A stretch of DNA of 64,000 nucleotides from Hemileia vastatrix (lineage: Eukaryota > Basidiomycota > Pucciniomycetes > Pucciniales > Zaghouaniaceae). The position numbers and the translations under genes were made by a program. Of the stretch, positions 10,574 to 23,400 are shown in pieces. Location of the stretch: assembly GCA_030280995.1 (NCBI GenBank), contig JASXTE010000007.1, positions 15,314,501 through 15,378,500 on the forward strand. The letters are read 5' to 3'. The notes below the pieces were generated by a model. The model made no database searches, had not been told where the DNA came from, and worked only from the letters and a program-made list of their open reading frames with translations. The first letter of the stretch is position 1. The number at the start of each line of letters is the position of its first letter.

Positions 10574-11541
10574 CAGTGGGCGGAAGGGCATCATCATCAC
10601 TTTTATGCATACTTTTGATTTTTGCCACATCTTCATCTTTCCTTTGTTCAACCATAATCACACCAATACACTTGATAATGGTATAGCTTTGATTGATTAC
10701 CTTCTTCTCTTTCATTTTTTAGACTTTTTTTTTCAGTAATTGTAAAACTGCCTGATTTTCAGGCTAATGAAAATTTTGTTCAATTTTCGCCCTCATGGAT
10801 CAACTTCAACTTTTTCTAGGTCTGCCGAATCGCTTCCCACACCCAAATGGACACCATGAACTCAAAGAAGATAAGTACTTGAATCATAAGCCCAAGTATC
10901 AAAGCATTATCTCCTCCCCTCACGCCATTGCAACATCAATTTTGTCAAATCTTCATCCCTTGAAGAAAGCTGAAACTCAGCCAAACTCGCGCTGGGAAGA
11001 TGCATATGGTGGATTCCCTGCCATTTACACCAAACTTTCTTTAATTCTTTCGCCTCAATTTTATTTCTTTTTCAACATTCTTTCATTGAATTGGAGGTTA
11101 TCAAGAAGGGGCTATCTAATGGTGAAGGTATGGTTTCTTCCACATCACTGGTTTTCAAGTGGCAAAAATGTCATTTTCCAAAAGCAATTAATATAAAACA
11201 AAATAATTTTTTAAATTTTTTTGTTGATGGGTAATGAATCAGGGTGGTCTACTTGACACTACAGCACTTATTTGTTTCGCCATGGGGCGCAACAATTACG
11301 CAACAGTTGTGCAACAGTTACGAAACAATCGTTTTTTGCACTTAAAAACCACCTAAGACCTTTAAGTGCCAAAAACAATTGTTACATAGCTGTTGCCTAA
11401 TCGTTGCGCCATTGTTGCGCCCCAAGACGAAATGAACATTTATTGTAGTGTGACCAGAATACAAATTTTGATGTCATTTTAAATTTTCTTGTGAGAGCTA
11501 TGTTAAGTTGAAATGTGACCATGATACCCTTCCGCCCACTG
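10574..11541. mobile_element. TIR element with CAGTGGGCGGAAGGG ends (968 bp)
   Basis: Terminal inverted repeats of about 26 bp start CAGTGGGCGGAAGGG at both ends. The right flank is TA and the left flank CA, compatible with a mutated TA duplication of Tc1/mariner type, but this is inference. A 194 bp CACTA-type MITE is inserted at 11257-11450. One unrecognised plus-strand open frame of 133 codons (10795-11196) lies inside. It has no detectable transposase motif and I do not call it a gene. Confidence 0.65.
11257..11450. mobile_element. CACTA-type MITE (194 bp), TSD TGA
   Basis: Starts CACTACA and ends TGTAGTG, flanked by the 3 bp duplication TGA (11254-11256, 11451-11453). Most of its length forms a long imperfect foldback containing GGGGCGCAACAAT on one arm and ATTGTTGCGCCCC on the other. 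CACTA ends and 3 bp TSDs are hallmarks of the EnSpm/CACTA superfamily. It is too small to encode a transposase. Confidence 0.8.
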
Positions 11542-13450
11542 TACAATTAGGGGTGCTCTTACGTAGTTAGGTCGCTACCTTATAGCCACCCTTTTTAAAG
11601 ATATAGATTCATTGCCAAAAGTTGTGGGAAAATATATAGACTGAGCAAGCCCTTAACGATTGCGATGTAGATGTATGTGATATGCCATATTTTAAAGAAC
11701 CACGGTCAGATTTATATAATTATCTTTTCGTTTCCTTTATAATATCATGGGACAAGTTCCAAAATGGCTCTGTTTTTCTTTTTGGTTCAAGCATAGTAAC
11801 TGGTGCGTGCACGACAATGACCTTAAGCGGTAAAATTTAAGATGACAGAACAAGATGCATGCTGCAACAAGTAACTGGCGAGAAAGAAAAGAGTAAAATA
11901 GCAAAACAAAGTGGATAGAAAATATAAAAAGATAGTGAATTTAGGGGTCTGCGATACACTTCAAGACCAAGATTTGAGAAATATGTTAAACTAATAGTAT
12001 TTTATTCAAGCTGAAAAACATAAAATTTGGCTGAAAAACTTCATGGCGTGAAATTTCAACACATAATTAAGCAATATTTTTGACCAAGTTATATTTTTAT
12101 TCGTTATTGACTCATATAAGTATATCAGCATGTTTTAATTCAAGTAAACCATCATTTTTTTCTGATATCGCATATTGGTTACATAAGCCAGGTTTTGATA
12201 ATAATGATTGGCTTTTCCTCCTGGCTTATTTCTTATGAGGTTCTCCTCTAATCATTTAGATCTATTCTTATAAAATATAGGTTGAATTACCAAGTAGGAA
12301 TAAATGTATTGTCTTGTATACGGTAGACATATCAGATCATTATTTTTTTTTGAAACAAATATACTTTAAATAATAATCAACTGTAATAGGAGTTTTGTAA
12401 GAGCTATCAAAAACATTTGCATAAATCAAAATTCAGTTCCAGTTTTTTTTTGGTTTAAGAAATTGAATTCGTCATCCCTCCCAAATTGTATGGTTTGGCC
12501 GCAGTCTTTTCTGACCAAGAAGCACGGAGGTTTATCAAGTAACTCTCAATTAGGAATATAAATTTAAAAAGTATAACGCAAAAGCAATAGTAATGAATTT
12601 AAAGTGAAGAAGCAGAGAAGAAGGGAAAACAATCACTCAAAATAAGGTATTAAATTTCGCTATCGCGCAATGGCCTCTAGGTTTGCTTAGCTAGAAATGT
12701 CATCCTTCCTAATTGGGTAAAAGGTATTTTTAATTTTGGTTGTTAAGTAAGAGCCAAAATTTCCCTGGAAAAAGCCAACAACTAAACTTTGAGGGGACGG
12801 ATGGTTTTTTTTACGCATAGCAAACTGGAATTGATGAGGAGAACACTAATCTGCTTTGACTATCACACAATCAGGGAAACGTCGATGAGGAAGATGCTGT
12901 AAAAGTAAAAATCTATATTGCTTGATTAATTGACCTAATTACATAGACCAAAAAAGCTCTTTCTTCCCTCAAACATAAATTTACGGAAAGGGAGTTTTTC
13001 ATAGTAGTGCGGTGAACAGCACGTGAGTGATAAAGCTTGTCAGCTATCTCCAAGATTGTAAACTTGACGAATTATTTCTGATATTTGGTGTTTCTTTAAA
13101 ACTTTAGTTACTTATATATCCTAACATTCTTGTTTTGCCAACCTTCGTACTTAAAATTCTATTTGAGAAGTCCCTTGATTTGTGTGACCGGTGCTCCTTA
13201 TTTGATAACGTATAAAATTTCCTGTTTCTCACATCAAAGAGCATAGGAGAACTAAATGTCTTTTTTTCAATTTTTGGTAGTGCAGTATATGTGAATTCCT
13301 TCATTTTCAGTGCGGCATCCATCATTATTTTATAGATCTCAAAAACAGATTACCTTTATTCTCTCCGCCCTCAAGTTTATCTTTAATTTGGGAGGTAAAT
13401 TTGCCCTATCGCTCATTTAATTTCGCGTTTCTTTTATTAATGACAATATC
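11542..13450. other. upstream intergenic region of the zinc-finger gene
   Basis: About 1.9 kb without a recognisable gene or transposon. It presumably holds the promoter and 5' UTR of the gene at 13451. A pyrimidine-rich stretch lies at about 13360-13440. An open frame on the minus strand at 13104-13325 has no recognisable motif and I treat it as chance. Confidence 0.45.
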
Positions 13451-15571
13451 ATGACATTTACTTTAGCCACTATGAATTTAAAATCACTTCATGAAGAAAA
13501 TTCAGAGCACGAAGCTCACCAGTTTGTCAATGAGAGAGACGTTGGACAGGTGTCAACCTCCATCATTACAGAGGGTAGTTTCCCAGAGGGCTACTGGAAT
13601 TCTTATTTTCAGTTTTCTCAACCAGAAGCTACCCAACTATTTGATCACGAATTTCAGCAATCATACCATCATGGATTCGAATCTGCTTCCTCACTGGTGG
13701 CATATGATGGTCATCAACTTCAAGATGGCGACCTCAATCATGATAATAAGTGGGCCGAGGAATTCACTCATCAGAATGGAGACATCAAAAATTTGCAAAA
13801 GTCTTTAGTTTCCACTAGTTATGCAGGTAAACAAAAAGACACAATGCAACTGTCACTGGTTGACCCAGATGATCCGTACAAGAAATCAGAAAGTCCTCAT
13901 TTTAGCTATTCGCAACAAGCTAATTTTCTAGACAATATACAAAAATCGCAGTCCCAAATTCCATTCACGAATGAGGCTACCAATGAAGTTCATACCAATT
14001 TTTATGAGTCTTCAAGTAAAAGTTCTTTTTTAATTGAGTCACTAGCTTCAAGAACTCACGAGTTATCGTTACCTAATCAAAATCAGTGCGAGCCATACAA
14101 GTTTTTGAGTGTTGATTCACGTGCTCAGCCATCTTATCCTCCATGGAATGAATTTATTTATCCTGATGATTCTATTAGTCGCCGACCGAGCAATCAATGT
14201 TTAGCACCCGATGTGCGCTTTCAGCATGATAGTGAGGATCCGGCTTTGAGCTATTTTTCCCCATCATCCCCCGACGCGCAAATAGGGAGTGTTTACAACA
14301 TTGAATTGCCATCATCTGTTGCGGTGACTTCAGTACCGTTAAAGCTTACAAATTTCGAAAAGATTTCCAGATATCAATACAACATTGAGCTTCCTGACCA
14401 AAATCATTTATTTAACGCTAGAGAGTCATCAATTAAATATTGTCAGGATGGCACCATCATCAATGATGCCGGAGAAGAAATTTATCAAAGTCCTCACATG
14501 CAATCTGTTCATACTGGAAGCAGTCGTTCTATGAGCCATCCCACCGATAGTATGACACAATCCCAAAGGTTATTTACAAGAAGTGGAACCATGACTCCAG
14601 CTGCTCCATTGTCATTATGCGCTTCGCCGACTTTATCTGCTATAGAAGGTGAACCAAAAGCGAATGGTTTAAATAAGTGTAGTGATGATAATATTGACTT
14701 GAAGTCAATCGACCATAAATGGCATACGGTTATAGGAGACTCAACTAATCATGATATAGACACCAATCCATCTATTGTCGCCTCTTCCAGTAATGAGAGA
14801 GCTTCAATTATTATTCCTGTCGCACCTCAAATGTTTGTTAGTCAAAGTACTGCGACAAAAATTGAAGAATCGCATGTGGGTTACAGCAACACTCTTTTAA
14901 ATAGTCTAGCTCTCCAAAGAAAGTCGCATACTGCCTCCTCACGCGAAATGTTTACGAAGAAAAAAAAGGATGATAAGTCTGAAATTCGGCCTAAAAGGAA
15001 GAGGGTTCACATGTAAGCAGTTCCAAACTGCGCTAATAATCCCTGGGCATAAACTAAATAATTTTGCCTTTCAATACTTTTAGTTGTAATATTTGTGGGA
15101 AAGATTTCAATCGTCCCAGTGCTTTGCTACTCCATAGTAGTGTGCATACTGGCGAAAGAAGTAAGCTGCTTTACCTTTACCATAAAAAAATTGAATTTTA
15201 ATTAGTGCACGTAAACAACAAACGCTGATGATTTTAAGTTGTATCTATATGCATATTAAACGCGATCTCTAGCCAACTTTTGTAATGTATGCGGACGTTC
15301 ATTCTCAAACTTGTCAAATTTGAGGCGGTGAGTGAACTTCTTCATGCAATGCTCAAATTCTTATGAATAACACAGCTTCACTTTCACCGTGTTAATTTAT
15401 CTTTTTGTCATTTTTTTCAAAATCTTTAGACATCAACGACGGTTGCATGTCTTGGAATCTGAAATGCCTCTCCCTCCCATACCCGGGCCTCAACTGGCTG
15501 CGCCCTATTTTCCTTCACAGTTTGGTGGTACTTCTTTGTCTGATAGAGGAGAATTTTATGAGTTTAGGTAG
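13451..15571 (+). CDS. C2H2 zinc-finger transcription regulator (4 exons, 611 aa predicted)
   Basis: Proposed exons are 13451-15012, 15084-15160, 15273-15327 and 15430-15571. The introns (71, 112 and 102 nt) have GT...AG ends, and the first two have CTAAT or CTGAT branch-like words. The joined frame stays open and is a multiple of three. The first ~510 residues are Ser/Asn/Gln-rich and probably disordered. A basic patch (RPKRKR, near 514-519) looks like a nuclear signal. Two C2H2 fingers follow: Cys522, Cys525, His538, His542 and Cys550, Cys553, His566, His571, linked by TGERTNF (a TGEKP-type linker). The last ~40 residues are Pro-rich. Exon junctions fall inside the finger region, so a reading of exon 1 alone would miss the DNA-binding domain. 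It starts at the first usable ATG; an ATG 11 nt earlier meets a stop within four codons. The target genes are unknown. It is the only apparently intact non-transposon gene here. Confidence 0.85.
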
Positions 15572-16313
15572 ATGATTGTGAAACAAATGAAGCAGGAAGA
15601 GGCATTTGCGGACGGCAGTCAAGAATTTTTTGAGACAACATGGTTTTTTGCATCTTCACCTCTGAGAACGGCTATTATACCTGATGGCTGAGGCTCATCA
15701 TACACATATATATGATTCGCTGACATGATTCGTTTACTTACCAATCATTTTTTCAATTTTACTATCGGAATTTTTCTTGCCGGATTATTCAGGAACATGA
15801 GCACATGAGTATTTCCACCAGATATTTTTAATTTAAATGTGTTTGTCAAAATGACAAAATAATCTTAACATTGTCTTATTAAAAAAATAAAAAAATAAAA
15901 AATCCCTTGTTTTCAAATAATTTCCTCATATCTTCAAATATTAATACATTTGTGATAGTGAAAAAAAATATTATCAACCATTATTGTATCATCAAACCAT
16001 AAATCTTCTTTGCTTTTTAAAGATATTATTTCCAAGTACCTTTAATTATGTTATCTTTTACCAGCTATTATATACATATATATTTATCACATTTCAATAT
16101 TCATAGATTAAGTGTTTGTTTATGAAACTCATTTTACTTTTTGTAGCTGAAAGTGTTGCTCCCCTGAACTGCCATGCTATAGATTCAATGGTCCATTGAT
16201 TAAAAAAACTCAATAGAAACTTAAACCACTCTACCCATAGCCATAGTGGTTCTGTCTCACCGGAAATAGTGGCTATAGTGGGGATGGACATAAATAGGAA
16301 GGAGTATCAAATT
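15572..16313. other. 3' flank of the zinc-finger gene, no gene seen
   Basis: AT-rich, probably the 3' UTR and spacer. Near 16225-16290 an ATAGCCATAGTGG / AGTGGCTATAG inverted pair occurs just before the insertion site of element A. Confidence 0.45.
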
Positions 16314-16318
16314 ATTTG

Positions 16319-17461
16319 TGTCGGCCGGTCGTCTAGAAGAAGGAGAAAAAATAGAAGAAGGAATGAGAGGAGGAGAAGGAGGAAAGGAGTATGGGTAATA
16401 AAAGAAATAAAATTTAATAAAATTATTTAATTTATTGAGAGAAGACAACGATGAGTGAGCTGAGAAGAGACAACAAATTGGTTTTATAAATATTATTATT
16501 ATTTAAGTAAGAGTTCTGCGCGGCAACCAATATAATTACTATCAGACTTAAAGCAACCTTTAAATTGTTATATAAAATTTTAATTAGAATTTTATTACTA
16601 ATAAAAAGAATATAAACGTAATATAAAAAGTGTATTTAATTTGTTGAGTGTATAATAAGTGATCAGGCTACAGGGGATTATCCAAGGCCCTTTTATAGGC
16701 AATGGGTCCTCTGAAGCGCTACTATATCAGTAAATACAATGATTAGAAAGGAATAAAACAAATATATCAAAAAAGAGTAAATGAAACATAACAATATAGA
16801 GAAAAACATGAAACAATTAATTAAAAGCCCAATTAAGAATCCAATTTCCCCGCCATTAATCCCCAAATCAGTAAGTGACAATAGTAAATAACTAAACAAG
16901 ATTGGAAACATAGGAACTATGAGAAATATAATTCCCAACAGATGGTACATTCTGATTAGAGGACATTTTAAGTGAAACAAAAAATAATTTGACGCAACAA
17001 AACAAGCAATTAATCTCAATCTAGTCCAAATTAATTTATTTGTTTTTTCTAACACAATTAAGGGTCAAAAGAAGCGTCCTTAATAATTGTTTAGTATCAT
17101 ATGAGAGGTATTAGTTAATATATAAATTTAAGTAATTAATTTAAATATATTATAAATCAAATTTACACTTGTAATTATAATATATGTTTTTTAATTAATT
17201 AAATATAAATTTATAATTATTAAATACATAAAAATGCGCCATTATTTGTAGAATATATTATATTATGCTCAATTTAATTGTATATAAAAATATATATAAC
17301 CAATAAATTTAATGTAACATTTGTATATAATAAAATTCTTATATAATTTCATTATGTAATAAAATATTAAGTTATATTCATTAAATACAAGTCTTACTCA
17401 CTCTTTAAGGGTTTATAATTTATATATCATTTACTGGACTCCTGGAATAGCCTGGCTGACA
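16319..17461 (-). repeat. 3' LTR of element A
   Basis: 1143 bp, virtually identical to 24364-25506. In sense orientation a TATAAAAGG box sits at about 16689-16697, with the transcribed R/U5 part below it. The TGTC...GACA ends are perfect. Confidence 0.95.
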
Positions 17462-17474
17462 CTCCCTCACTCTA
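17462..17474 (-). other. polypurine tract of element A
   Basis: In sense orientation the purine run AGAGTGAGGGAG directly abuts the 3' LTR. The same tract lies at 45839-45850 (B), 31449-31462 (C1) and 57853-57865 (C2). It primes plus-strand DNA synthesis in this element class. Confidence 0.8.
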
Positions 17475-17496
17475 AAAAAAACAATAAAAAAAAATG

Positions 17497-20400
17497 CTAA
17501 GATTTTTTCTTTTTGTATTTTTTCAACAGAGCAGGCAGATTTGAAATTTCTTTGCCAGGTATCCATGCATCATGTTCAGATGATTTGTTCTTATATCTCA
17601 ATAAATATTCAGTACCTCTTTCAGAAGTGATAATTCTATCATTGAGAATTTTATCAATTTCTGCTGTTTCTGTGACTTCCTGAGGGTTTTTCTTAGGTCT
17701 TCCTCTTCTTTTTGGAAATAAGTCACTGTTGGAAGTATAAGGCTTAAGCAAAGAAATGGGAAAGACAGGATGTTTCCTATCATATGGAGAATACAATACA
17801 ACTTCTACTGCATTATTACCAACCATTCTTTTAACAACAAATGGTCCTACAAAAGGATCTTTTAATTTGTGGTTACCTTGTAAATTGAAATGGACAGTAG
17901 AGATCAACACTTCATCACCCTTGTTAAATGTGTATTCTTTATGGGATTTATCCCATCTTTTCTTTTCATATTCAAATGCTTTATCAATACAATTCTGAGC
18001 ATGTTTTCTACATAGCTGTTGCATTTGCATAAAAGATTTTACACCAGGGTGTAGTTCCAACTTAGGTAATTTAATATTGAGAATCTGAGCAGGAGTGTTT
18101 GGGACATAACCTAACCAAAGCTCAAAAGGCTTTTTCTCAGTGACAGAATGAACAGTGCTATTATATGCAAATTCAAGACCAGGCAAAAGAGTGACCCAAT
18201 CATGAGTAAATCTGTCATTGTCTTTATATTCTAAACCAAAGGCACAATACCTTCTAATCATATCTTCCAGAGTTTGAATCATTCTTTCAGCTAGACCATC
18301 AGTCTGAGGATGGTGAGCTGTAGACAATTTTAACTCACAGCCACAAATATCCATCAAAGAGGTCCAAAACTCAGAAGTGAATTTTGGATCCCTATCAGAG
18401 ATAATGGCTTTTGGAAAACCAATAATATTAAACATGTAAGACCACCATAAGAAAGCTAATTCTTTGGTGGATACATCTTTGTGGGTTGGAATAAATTTGC
18501 ACATTTTTGTGAATCTATCAACTATTACCCAACAAGAGTTAAAGCTGTCTTTACCTGCAACAGGAAGACCAGTGACAAAATCCATATTAATGATTTGCCA
18601 GGGAGCACTAGGTGCCTCAATATGTTGTAATAACCCTGCTCTCTTACCTGTTAACCTTTTAGATTTTTGGCAGGAATCACAAGATTCAACATATAATTTT
18701 GTGTCTTCAGACATATTAGCCCACCATGCAGTGTTTTTGATTCTAATCAATGTTTTTTCAAGATCAAAATGACCAGCTAATATGTCATCATGACAAAGTT
18801 TGAGGATAGTTTCTTTCATTGAAGGAGGAATAACAATTACATTGGTAAGCTTCCTTCTATAATAGATATAACCATCTTCAATAGAAAACTTTCCTTTATT
18901 TAAAGCATTTTGGTATTTTGCAGGAAGAGTTTTTATTAATGCTTGAATTGAAGCATTCTTAGGATCATTCAAAATAGTAACTAATTTATTTAAGTCAGAA
19001 TGTTTATCATATGAATCCAGTATTAACTGTAATAACTCTTCTTCCATATCAACTATAAATATACCATGTATATGAACAGTGTCATCCTCAGGTACATAAG
19101 CAGGATTGGAGTCATTATTTGGCAGAGGCAATCTGGAGAGCATATCAACATTAGAGTGAACATTCCCAGCTCTGTGGATAATAGTCATCCTTCCTCTGTA
19201 TTCCTGAACAGAAAGTTGCCACCTGAACATATGTCTGTTAGGTGTTTTGAGGTTTAAGAGAGATTTCACAGCACTACAGTCAGTTACCAACTCAAATTTC
19301 TGGTCATCCAAGTAGTAATGAAGTTTTTCAAGAGCCCAAACAACTGCTAAGCACTCCAATTGAGTGGCACCATATTTCAATTCACTATTTCTTAAGGTTC
19401 TTGAAATAAAACAAATTACAACCTCTGAGGTTTTATCATTAATAATTTGCTTTTGGTGAAGGGCAGCACCCAGACCAATAAAGCTAGCATCTGTATAAAG
19501 TACAAATGGCTTGTTAAAATCTGGGAGAGCCAATATAGGGGCTGTCATTAAGCAATTTTTCAATGTATTAAAAGCTTTCTGACAGTCATCATTCCAGAGA
19601 AAAGCAACATCTTTTCTGGTTAGTTTTGTAAGAGGCAAGGCTATGACCTGATAATTTTTAATATATTGTCTATAATAGCCACACATACCTAAAAAACTTT
19701 GGATTTCTCTTACAGAAGTTGGTGCTTTAACATTTTGAATGGCAGCAACTTTATTATGGTCTACACAAATTTGTAAGCCTGACACAACATGGCCAAGGAC
19801 TTTCAAAGATTGAAAACCAAATTTACACTTTTTTAAAGATAAGGTCATATTGATTTCATCCATTTTTTGGAAAACTCTATTTAAGTGAATCATATGTTCA
19901 TCAAAAGTTTTAGAAAAAACAATAATATCATCAATATAAACCATGAGCCAACCTTCAATAATTTCTTGATGGAAAGTGTTATCCATGACTTTCTGGAAAA
20001 CTGAAGGAGCATTTTTAGGGCCAAATGGCATCCTAACATACTTATATATTCCCATATGAGTAGCAATAAGCAAAAAATTTTGAGAATTTTTCTCAACTGG
20101 AACTTGATGATAACCTTTATTACCATCCAGACAACTAATAAATTTTGCACCTTGCAAGGTAGCATGTATTGAATTAATTCTGGGTAAAGGATAAATATCA
20201 TCAACAGTATAAGTATTTAAAGCTCTGTAATCCCCACATAATCTAGCTTTATCTTTTTCATATGAAATTAAGACTGGGGAGATGACACAATATTTGGGGG
20301 TGACATCCACTTTCTCAATGATATTCATTTTCAATAATGTTTCAATATTATCTTCAATATCTTTTCTTTTTGATGGAGAAGCAGGATATGGTTTTTTCTT

Positions 20401-23400
20401 AAGGGAAGGAGGAATATCACTCAAATTACAGGATAAGGTAATTTTCATCTCTTCCTGAACAATTCCCAAGACATGAGAACCATGAGCAAAAGCCATAGGG
20501 AAAGAGGTAATAGAGGCAACAATAGAATCCTTTTGTTCATTAGTCAAATGATCACCAAAAGAAGCGGTATTTATTTCATGTAATAAATCATCCATTTCAG
20601 TTGTTGTTCTACCTTTACATTGGGTCAGTGAGTTACAAGATTTCAACAAATGCCCAGAAGGTTTAGGAGAAGAAATTTTGAATTTTCTTTTCCCATTCAT
20701 TCCTAAGGTAAAGCAATTATTTGCTGGGTCTAGTTTCACACCAAACATGGTTAAAATATCATTTCCCATAATAAACCAATTGCTCAAATTATCATTTTTC
20801 ATGACAACAAACTCACAAATAGCTCTGACAAAACCACCATTATATTTGAAGAATACAGAGGTTTTGTATTTGCCAATAGGAAATAAGGTAGAACCATACC
20901 CTTTCCATTTTTCAGAAGTTATAGGCAATAATTTACTCAAATATTCCTTATCCACTGAAGCCAAAGCTTTTTCAGATACTACACTTCCTCCAGCACCAGA
21001 ATCAAGAACTACATCAACATTTTTACCATTAATGATAACAGGTGCCTTTAAAGGGGATATAGGAATAGAATTGTTAGTAATATCTTTAATTATCTCAGCA
21101 TTTTCTACTGAAGATAAATTCAATACACAATCTTCAGACATATTATTTAAATAATGGACATCATGTTCCAACATTAAAACATCTTTAACAGATTCATTGT
21201 CATAGGAGATATTACTTTCACAGTCACTGGAAGAATTATTGACATCAAGTTCAATTTCATCAGTGTCTTCATTTTGTTCAACAAGATGAATTTTCTTGTC
21301 ACAAACATGACCCTTCTGCCACGGTTTGTTACATTTATAACAAGTATTTGTTGCATATTTTTTAGGTGCAACTGGGGCAGAGGGTTTACCAGATTTTTCT
21401 GGGAGCTTTATAGAAGGTTTATTCTGATCATTATAAGATTTACTAAGGTAATTCTTTGGTTCATATCTATGGTTGAGTAGTACCTCATTACAGATATTAA
21501 TGAAAGAAGAATTTTCCCTTACATGCTCAGTTCTAGCAACAATCAAATCCCTAAGAGAATTTGGTAATTTATACAAGATTTTATCTCTCCAAATATCATA
21601 ATCCATCTTTGGATCAATTGCTCTAAGGATTTTAGTTATTTTCATCAGAAAAACAATGGGCTTTTCAACAGAGGAGGATACATATCTAGTATTCTCATAC
21701 AATCTTTGCTGAGCTAACCTGAATTTTGAACCACCAAATTGATTCTCAATCAAGGATTTCCAATCATTCCATGTATAATGATTGTTATCTAAGAGGACAG
21801 ATTCATACCACATCAAGGCTACATTGGAAAATAAAGAAATTAGCTTAGAAACAATCTCCTCATCAGGTAGTTTATAAGATCTCTTTAAATTATCAATTCT
21901 CTGGATAAAGTGTTGCCAATCAGAGGAAGAATCACCATCAAAGGTAGGATATTGGTCTAACTTAGGCCAATTTTTCTGACTACTGGGATGGTCCACTTTT
22001 TGGTTTGAATTATTCATTAGTAATAATTCCTGAAGTTTAGCCAGGTGTTCAGAAATTTCATTATTTACAGAAACAGCTGGTGCATGACCATCACAAGATT
22101 GTTTGCTAGTAGCAAAAGATTTTACAGACTCATTGTCAGTTTGTTTAATGGTTGAAATATGAGGAAGAAAGGATGAACTTTGTTCAGGTTTTTTCCCTTT
22201 ATTTTTATGCAGCTTACTTGCAGAAATCTCATTTAATTCATTTTTGATGGTTAAGGTTGAGAACTTTTCCTGTAGGTCAGACACATAGTTTCTTATTCTT
22301 GGAATTTCAGACATCTGGTCATTTACTTTTGCAAGAGATAGAACATTTCTGTCCTCAGAAACTGAGTGTTTGGTACTTAGTGCATGGAAATCATTTTTTA
22401 GCTTCTTCAACTCATTTTGCAGAGATTTTATTTCATTTTTGAATGAATAATTTTCCTCAATAAGGGGTTTCAATTCATTCAATGTCTTATGCAGACTGAT
22501 ATTTCTATCTGAGATAGCTCTATGGTCACTTCTTATTTGTTTTTGTTGACTAAGAACAATATTCAAGGTTTCTTTGATTTTTAAATAAGCTGTATCTTGT
22601 ACAGAAGAACTCACTTTACATTGCAAGTGTAAATTATTTAATCTATCATTTTCATGGATTAACACATCTCTCACATGTTTGTCTTTCACAATATTAAAAT
22701 CAAGGGTATCTTTCAATATTTCCTCAGAAGTTTTTTCAATTAAATTATAGATTTCAGGGGGAACAGAATCATTTTTAATTGCAAGAGAAGGATTAATTAA
22801 AGATGTAGAAGTTAAATGTAAAGGTTCATCAAATGACAATTTGCTAATTACATCAATAGGGCTACTAGTTACAGGAAGCTGTCTTTTAACAGGTTTAACT
22901 GTTCTTTCACCATGTTCAATAATATTACCTGCAGAAGAAGATTTATTAGAAAACATACCCAAGTGACTATCAACCAAATTACTTACCATGGCAGAGGAGG
23001 AAACTTCCCCTGGGACTGGGTTTGGGATTGTGCTTGGGCCTTCTTTCTCCTGCTTTGTTGGTAGGGATGAGGAGGTGGATGGAAATTGGGTGTTCTGGAT
23101 GGGCCAGGCTGATGATGAGGAGGGTGTTGCACATTCTGTTGGTAGTGACTCATTAGATAATCCCATTTCCATTGCTCTACCTCCATAGTATTTGGATTTT
23201 GGATGGTTGAGCTGGGTGGCTGTGAAGGTTGAGCCTGAAATTGAAGCTGATTGGGAGGCAATTGAGGAGGGGCCTGGGCCTGAATCTGGTTCCTGAGTTC
23301 TTGGACCTGATCCCACAATGTGTCTACCTTTGCTTTGTACGTCATATTTTCTGTCTTCAACTCTTTTATATGACTGGATAGGTTGCTGATTTGTTGTGGC

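Noticed and set aside
10795..11196. 133-codon open frame in the CAGTGGGCGG element
   Set aside because: No motif; the last third is low-complexity and there is no second copy to compare. Not called as a gene.
13104..13325. 73-codon minus-strand frame upstream of the zinc-finger gene
   Set aside because: No motif and lies in the likely 5' UTR/promoter region; treated as chance.
20678..21154. 158-codon plus-strand open frame inside element A (also 49054-49530 in B)
   Set aside because: Antisense shadow of the protease/Gag region; repeated in B only because the elements are copies, with no recognisable motif.
22988..23188. Plus-strand open frame opposite ORF1 exon 2
   Set aside because: Antisense of a Pro/Gln-rich region with low stop density; composition alone explains it.
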